Source: Streptococcus sp. LQJ-218 (GTDB lineage: Bacteria > Bacillota > Bacilli > Lactobacillales > Streptococcaceae). From it: 64,000 nt of DNA. Every line of letters begins with the position of its first letter. The first letter of the stretch is position 1. The position numbers and the translations under genes were made by a program. Below are positions 59,477 through 64,000 of this stretch, in pieces. Below the pieces are notes generated by a model. That model made no database searches, had not been told where the DNA came from, and worked only from the letters and a program-made list of their open reading frames with translations. The stretch covers positions 1 through 64,000 of the forward strand of contig NZ_QQRU01000005.1 in the NCBI RefSeq assembly GCF_003428885.1. Reading direction: 5' to 3'.

Positions 59477-60528
59477 TTAATTTAAAGCTTGCAATGCGGA
59501 AAGAAGATAAGAACCCTCACGAATTTTTTGACCTACGGCCTTAGCATTTTTGACCAAAACCTGATACTCGTCTTGAGACAAATTGTCCAATACTTCTTCC
59601 AAGTCAAGTAAATTCTCAACACTAATTCCACACTCTTTTTCTAAGACGAAATTAGCCAAAGCAGATTGCTTCCAAACAATAATAGGAAAACCAGAGGCCA
59701 AATAAAGGGAGGCCTTGTGGGAATTATTGTATCTCAAATACTCACCAAACACTCCGCTACAAGTTTTAGAACTATCACCATCCCAAACTAAACCAAAGCT
59801 TCCTTCTAACGCTGACGGTAATTCATCTGGAAGAAATGAACCAAAATAGGTTTCATTTGATAGCTTTCTAGACTCATCAAAACCAACACCATAGAGGTTA
59901 TATGCCGGTCTTGCAGACAACTCATATAAGTAACCTGCTTTTTCTTGGGCTAAATTTCCAGCTACAATAATAGCCCCTTCCTTCGATAAATCTTCTTTGT
60001 CCTGATAATTTGGGATAAGATAGTCAAAAATGCCTAAACTAACTATTTTCTTCTCAGAAATCCCCTTATCAACAAGCACTGATTTCATAACTGGATTATG
60101 AGCAATAAGACCATCAGCTTGTTTCAAAAGACTAGACTCTTGAAGGTGAACACGAATCTTATGCTTCAGGGTACTGTATCCAAATTAGCATAGCGCAAAA
60201 CTTCTAAATCATGGATAATAAAGTGAACCCTCACTCCTTTACATTGTATTCTTTTAACTAAATGAGTCGTAAAGAAACGATGATGAAGCATAGGAAATCG
60301 AATAAGTAGCCGATCCCCTTCCTTCAACTTAGAGATAGCTTTGGATAGGGCTTTAGCCTTGTGGCGTTGGGCTCTAATAGTCCCCATTTGATACCAATCA
60401 TCTACCATGAATAACAAAGGAGTATAGCCCTCACGAACCACTATTTCTTCGACATCATTTCAAGCCTTATTCCCCGTATTTCGTGCACCAGAATACTTCA
60501 GAAATTCTTCTTTTAGATAATATTTCAT
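59477..60528 (-). pseudogene. Broken glycosyltransferase (galactofuranosyl-/Gtf3-like)
   Basis: The reconstructed protein is about 350 residues, from ATG 60528 (MKYYLKEEFLKYSGARNTG) to the stop at 59477. Codon 23 is TGA (60462-60460), probably from TGG (KA-W-NDVEEI). A second lesion is a one-base deletion near 60175-60180: the upstream frame ends in TGA at 60168 while the downstream frame continues ...TLKHKIRVHLQESSLLKQADG. The parts look like sugar transferases of the Gtf3/WbbI type, with the C-terminal FGLVWDGDSSKTC and the LYLASGFPIIVW acceptor region. It follows glf by 24 nt, so it was probably a galactofuranosyltransferase. No functional product expected. Confidence 0.85.
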
Positions 60529-60552
60529 CGATCAATTTTATCCTTCATTATC

Positions 60553-61650
60553 TCATTTAAACTCATCCGTTACTACACTAAGAGCACGCTCAATAACCAC
60601 ATGCATGTCGTAGTATTTATAATCGGCCAAACGTCCGCAGAAAATGACCTTATCATTCTGTACTGCTTCTTCTTGATATTTAGCAAACATAGCATTGTTT
60701 CTTTCATCATTGATTGGATAATAAGGTTCATCACCACGTTTCCAATCAGCTGGGTATTCACGAGTAATGACCGTTTTATTTTGCGTACCATACTCAAAAT
60801 GTTTATGCTCAATAATGCGAGTATAAGGAATTTCTCGTTCTGTATAGTTTATAACTGCGTTTCCTTGATAGTTTTCTTCATCTAGAACTTCATGCTCAAA
60901 ACGAAGGCTACGGTATTCTAATTCACCATGTTTGTAATCGAAATATTGGTCAATCATTCCTGTAAAGACAACTTTTTCAGCTGAAGCTTCGAGCTCTTCC
61001 CGATTGGCAAAAAAGTCAACTCTAAGTTCTACTTCTACGTCGCCTAGCATGTTTTCAATGATGACGTTGTAACCACCGATTGGAATTCCTTGATAACGGT
61101 CATTAAAGTAGTTATTATCAAAAGTCAATCGAACTGGAAGGCGCTTGATGATAAAGGGTGGAAGATCAGTCGCAGAACGTCCCCATTGCTTTTCAGTGTA
61201 TCCCTTGATCAACTTTTCATAAATATCTGGACCAATCAACTTAATTGCTTGCTCTTCCAGGTTTTTAGGTTCAACATCCTTCATATCAGCTGTTTGCTCA
61301 GCAATCTTATCTTTGACCTCTTGCGGAGTTTTTGCCCCCCACATAGCATAGAAAGTATTCATATTGAAAGGTAGATTATAAAGGTTACCCTTGTAGTTAG
61401 CCACAGGCGAGTTGATGTAGTTGTTAAATTCAGCAAATTGATTAACATAATCCCAAACTTTCTTGTTAGAAGTATGGAAGATGTGGGCACCATATTTATG
61501 AACATTAACACCTTCTACATTCTCACAATAGATATTTCCACCGATGTGATCACGTTTGTCAATCACTTTCACTTTTTTACCACGTTTTGTTGCTTCGTGT
61601 GCAAAGATTGCGCCAGACAAACCTGCACCAACAATAAGATAATCGTACAT
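60553..61650 (-). CDS. glf: UDP-galactopyranose mutase
   Basis: A 365-residue FAD enzyme that interconverts UDP-galactopyranose and UDP-galactofuranose, the donor for Galf residues in capsule and receptor polysaccharides. FAD-binding GAGLSG (8-13), the GGNIYCENVEG segment (37-47), HKYGAHIFHTS (51-61) and the C-terminal FCGRLADYKYYDMH (about 336-349) are intact. Its usual acceptor enzyme next door is broken, so the product may be unused here or serve transferases elsewhere. Preceded by BOX 7. Confidence 0.96.
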   Translation of the reverse strand: MYDYLIVGAGLSGAIFAHEATKRGKKVKVIDKRDHIGGNIYCENVEGVNVHKYGAHIFHTSNKKVWDYVNQFAEFNNYINSPVANYKGNLYNLPFNMNTFYAMWGAKTPQEVKDKIAEQTADMKDVEPKNLEEQAIKLIGPDIYEKLIKGYTEKQWGRSATDLPPFIIKRLPVRLTFDNNYFNDRYQGIPIGGYNVIIENMLGDVEVELRVDFFANREELEASAEKVVFTGMIDQYFDYKHGELEYRSLRFEHEVLDEENYQGNAVINYTEREIPYTRIIEHKHFEYGTQNKTVITREYPADWKRGDEPYYPINDERNNAMFAKYQEEAVQNDKVIFCGRLADYKYYDMHVVIERALSVVTDEFK

Positions 61651-61709
61651 AGTCGCTTCCTTATCATTTATCTTTACATCTCCTTAACTACAGTAAAAGA
61701 GAGAATCTT

Positions 61710-61857
61710 ATACTCTTCGAAAATCTCTTCAAACCACATCAGCGTCCATCTGCAACCTCAAAACAGTATTTTGAGCTGACTTCGTCAGTTCTATCTACCA
61801 CCTCAAAGCTGTACTTTGAGCTAACTTCTCAGTTACTCTTTGATTTTTATTGAGTAT
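61710..61857 (+). repeat. BOX element 7 (rearranged) upstream of glf
   Basis: Starts ATACTCTTCGAAAATCTC and ends TTATTGAGTAT, 148 bp. It contains two boxC-like palindromes (CAAAACAGTATTTTG and CAAAGCTGTACTTTG) and only a truncated boxA. With the terminator at 61923 it accounts for the 331-nt gap. Confidence 0.85.
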
Positions 61858-61922
61858 TAGTTTCAATCTATTTTAGCACAAAACAAATCATTTCTCAGTT
61901 TTCAATAGCCGAGTGATTTAAA

Positions 61923-61954
61923 AAGACAAGCACCAAAATTGATGTTTGTCTTTA
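61923..61954 (-). terminator. Terminator of the second ali-type gene
   Basis: Stem AAAGACAAGCA / TGTTTGTCTTT (one wobble) with about 10-nt loop; minus strand continues TTTTT. Confidence 0.75.
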
Positions 61955-61981
61955 TGATTCTTCTTAAAAAGCTATTTCTCA

Positions 61982-63940
61982 TTATTTAACATGCTTTTCT
62001 GCTTCTTTTTGAGCTTTTTCGATTGCTTTTTTGCTTTCTTGCTCCCATTTGGTCTTCGCTTCTTCAAACTGTTTTGTTGTTACAGTATCTTTTTGCAGTT
62101 TCATGTACTTGTAGTTATTTCCATCTCCCTTGATACCAACCAATGAATATCCTCTTGTAAATGGTGTCACTTTAGTTACAGATGCTGTTCCACCATTTGA
62201 CATAACTGACATAATAAGAGAATTATCAATCATCCAAGCCTGTGCTTCAGCGTATTTTTCATAACGCTTCGCTACATCTTTGTTTTCACCATCCGCTTCC
62301 TTAAGCATTTTAGTGTAGGTATCCAGCCCTAGACTAGCAATTTTTGCCTTATCTTCCTTGGCATCTAAACCAAAGATTTTGAGGTAGAATCCATCCTCTG
62401 CATTGAAAGGATTGAGATAAGTTGATGGATCTTGGTAGTCACCCACCCAACCATCAAAGTTTAAATCGTAGTCTCGATCAGCTGGTGTCGGCGCCAAAAA
62501 GCCTACATTATTAAAATCATCTGTTGACAATTGCTGAACATCAATGACAATATTATCATCACCTAAAACTGACTCGATGGTCTGTTTAACTGAGTTCATA
62601 CCTGCCACAGCATTTTTATTCGTCTGATCAACTGCCACATCCAAGTGAATTGGGAAAGTCACACCTTGACTTGCCAATTCTTTTTTAGCTTCCGCAAATT
62701 TTGCTTGGGCTTTTTCTTGATTGAAATAGGCATCCTGTGCATCAGCTAGGTTTATTTCTGACCATTCTGTGCCATAGTTGACCAATTTAGAAGCGACTAC
62801 TTCTCCGAAGGTCTTGTCTCCAACTTGGACAAATGTAGGAGGCACTAGGGTATTGCGAAGGGTCTTGCTAGCTGCTTCTTCTCCATTTGACTGAGCAGAA
62901 TAGGCTGTGCGATCCAAGGCAAAGTTCACTGCTTGACGGAAATTTTTGTTCAAGACAGCTTCCTCAGTTGACTTCTTCTGCTCATCTGTCGTTTTAGATG
63001 TATAGTTGTAGGCCTTACGATTGACATTGAAATTGAAGTACCAAGATGTCTTATCCTGCAAACTATAGACGATATTATCCTTGTATTTCTCCTTGGTCTT
63101 GGCGAAGTTTGAACTATTTGGATAAACCCCCGCAATAGAATAAGCTCCATTTTCAAAGTTACGGATAGTCAATTCTTGGTCTAAGCCATCAAAATAAGCC
63201 AATTTCACGTGTTCAATCGATACTTTGCCATGATCATAGTAATGTGGATTCTTCACATACTCGATAGATGATTTTGATGTGAAATCTTTTAACAAATAAG
63301 GTCCGCTATAGAGAATGCTATCTGGAGATAAGGTACCGAAATCTTTCCCTTTTGAATTTAAAAACTCCTCGTTTACTGGGAAAAGAATACTATTTGTTGT
63401 TTTTGAGTTCCAGTAAGGTTCCGGACGTGCCAAAGTATATTCCACAGTCTGGTCATCAATCGCCTTCACCCCAACCTTAGAAAAGTCAGAATTTACTCCT
63501 GTAATATAATCATTCAAGCCCTTGATAGAGTTTTGAATCAGGTCAATGGCCTGTGATTTATTATCCACTGCGTACTTGATACCTGTCACAAAATCCTGTG
63601 CCTTGACTGGAGCATACTCTTCACCATCAGCTGTGAACCATTTGGCATCTTTTCTCAATTTGTAGGTATAGGTCAGACCGTCTCTTGAAACAGACCAATC
63701 TTCTGCCAGAGACGGAACTAGATTTCCATGATTGTCATTTTCAAGCAGACCGTCAACTAGGTTAGTAATGATGGCTGTATTGTCAGCGTAGTAGTCCAAT
63801 AAATAGTTAAATGTAGTTGGATTTCCACTAAAGGTTGATGAGTAAGTTTTTGTATCTGGAGCTGATTGTCCACAAGCAGCTAATAGCAATGCAGCCGCAA
63901 AAGTCAAACCTGCACTAAGGACACGCTTTTTTGTATTCAT
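61982..63940 (-). CDS. Second Ali-type oligopeptide-binding lipoprotein
   Basis: A 652-residue SBP family 5 lipoprotein, paralogous to aliA (shared NLVPSLAEDWSVS, GLTYTYK, GEEYAPVKAQDFVTG). Signal peptide with lipobox LAAC and lipidated Cys23. ATG 63940 after AAAGGAG. In nonencapsulated pneumococci and S. mitis, AliC/AliD (AliB-like) genes occupy this position in place of capsule genes; this could be one of them or AliB-like, but I cannot distinguish. Same strand as glf and aliA. Confidence 0.9.
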   Translation of the reverse strand: MNTKKRVLSAGLTFAAALLLAACGQSAPDTKTYSSTFSGNPTTFNYLLDYYADNTAIITNLVDGLLENDNHGNLVPSLAEDWSVSRDGLTYTYKLRKDAKWFTADGEEYAPVKAQDFVTGIKYAVDNKSQAIDLIQNSIKGLNDYITGVNSDFSKVGVKAIDDQTVEYTLARPEPYWNSKTTNSILFPVNEEFLNSKGKDFGTLSPDSILYSGPYLLKDFTSKSSIEYVKNPHYYDHGKVSIEHVKLAYFDGLDQELTIRNFENGAYSIAGVYPNSSNFAKTKEKYKDNIVYSLQDKTSWYFNFNVNRKAYNYTSKTTDEQKKSTEEAVLNKNFRQAVNFALDRTAYSAQSNGEEAASKTLRNTLVPPTFVQVGDKTFGEVVASKLVNYGTEWSEINLADAQDAYFNQEKAQAKFAEAKKELASQGVTFPIHLDVAVDQTNKNAVAGMNSVKQTIESVLGDDNIVIDVQQLSTDDFNNVGFLAPTPADRDYDLNFDGWVGDYQDPSTYLNPFNAEDGFYLKIFGLDAKEDKAKIASLGLDTYTKMLKEADGENKDVAKRYEKYAEAQAWMIDNSLIMSVMSNGGTASVTKVTPFTRGYSLVGIKGDGNNYKYMKLQKDTVTTKQFEEAKTKWEQESKKAIEKAQKEAEKHVK

Positions 63941-63979
63941 CTTCTTTCTCCTTTATGTTAGTTTTTATAACATACATTT

Positions 63980-63988
63980 ATTTTACCA
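63980..63988 (-). promoter_or_regulatory. Extended -10 of the second ali-type gene
   Basis: Minus strand TGG TAAAAT (63988-63980), 39 nt before the start. The -35 would lie at or beyond the window edge. Confidence 0.5.
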
Positions 63989-64000
63989 AAATAACTAGGA

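Noticed and set aside
60166..60441. Separate 91-codon gene upstream of the 216-codon glycosyltransferase part
   Set aside because: Both begin at non-ATG codons without ribosome sites and join into one family member when the stop and frameshift are repaired.

Overview
The window is a chromosomal segment of a mitis-group Streptococcus close to S. pneumoniae (S. mitis, S. pseudopneumoniae or S. oralis type). The evidence is pneumococcal-type gene order along most of its length, a choline-binding surface protein, seven BOX repeats, FabT/FabK/FabM-type fatty acid synthesis, a complete mevalonate operon, LiaFSR, RitR, MapZ and the pbp1A-aliA junction that borders the capsule locus in pneumococci. 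Genes are AT-rich and tightly packed. No prophage, IS element, CRISPR array or tRNA gene was seen.

Layout. 1-3061: the N-terminal 1020 codons of a PsrP-type serine-rich repeat adhesin on the minus strand, running off the left edge. 3062-3933: a non-coding AT-rich upstream region, then an unusual chain of hairpins. 3934-6312: prfC and a YwaF-like membrane protein. 6478-9688: gatCAB. 9814-10857: a catabolite-controlled butanediol-type dehydrogenase. 11234-12623: efp, an Asp23/Gls24 protein and nusB. 12850-23560 (minus strand): the whole type II fatty acid synthesis cluster, fabM-fabT-fabH-acpP-fabK-fabD-fabG-fabF-accB-fabZ-accC-accD-accA. 23772-26998: lysC, a DUF956 gene and serS behind a T-box. 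27023-31110: a TDT-type transporter, an acyl-CoA dehydrogenase-like gene, an AhpD-like gene and an alanine/glycine symporter behind a glycine riboswitch. 31454-39087: mutS2, cvpA, zapA, rnhC, lepB and recD2. 39135-46794: tig, liaFSR and the mevalonate operon. 47069-57161: choline-binding protein, ritR, gnd, mapZ, an rlmL-like methyltransferase, rnpB, gpsB, a DUF1273 gene, recU and pbp1A. 57298-63940: the capsule-locus position, holding aliA, a broken glycosyltransferase, glf and a second ali-type lipoprotein gene.

How it fits together. The genes supply core envelope functions: acyl chains (fab/acc), isoprenoid precursors (mvaK1-mvaD-mvaK2-fni), division-site placement and peptidoglycan synthesis (mapZ, gpsB, pbp1A), envelope stress sensing (liaFSR), and surface presentation (adhesin, choline-binding protein, Ali peptide-binding lipoproteins). 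Translation and DNA-repair genes lie between them. Several RNA controls can be read directly: a glycine riboswitch, a serine T-box, a cre site overlapping a promoter and many hairpin terminators.

Most worth a second look: the hairpin cluster with a duplicated unit of about 60 bp next to prfC; the decayed galactofuranose remnant (intact glf, glycosyltransferase with a nonsense codon and a frameshift) between two paralogous ali genes; the placement of four BOX elements 30-35 nt upstream of start codons; an apparently leaderless rnhC mRNA; and a PBP1A with non-pneumococcal residues at positions linked to beta-lactam resistance.
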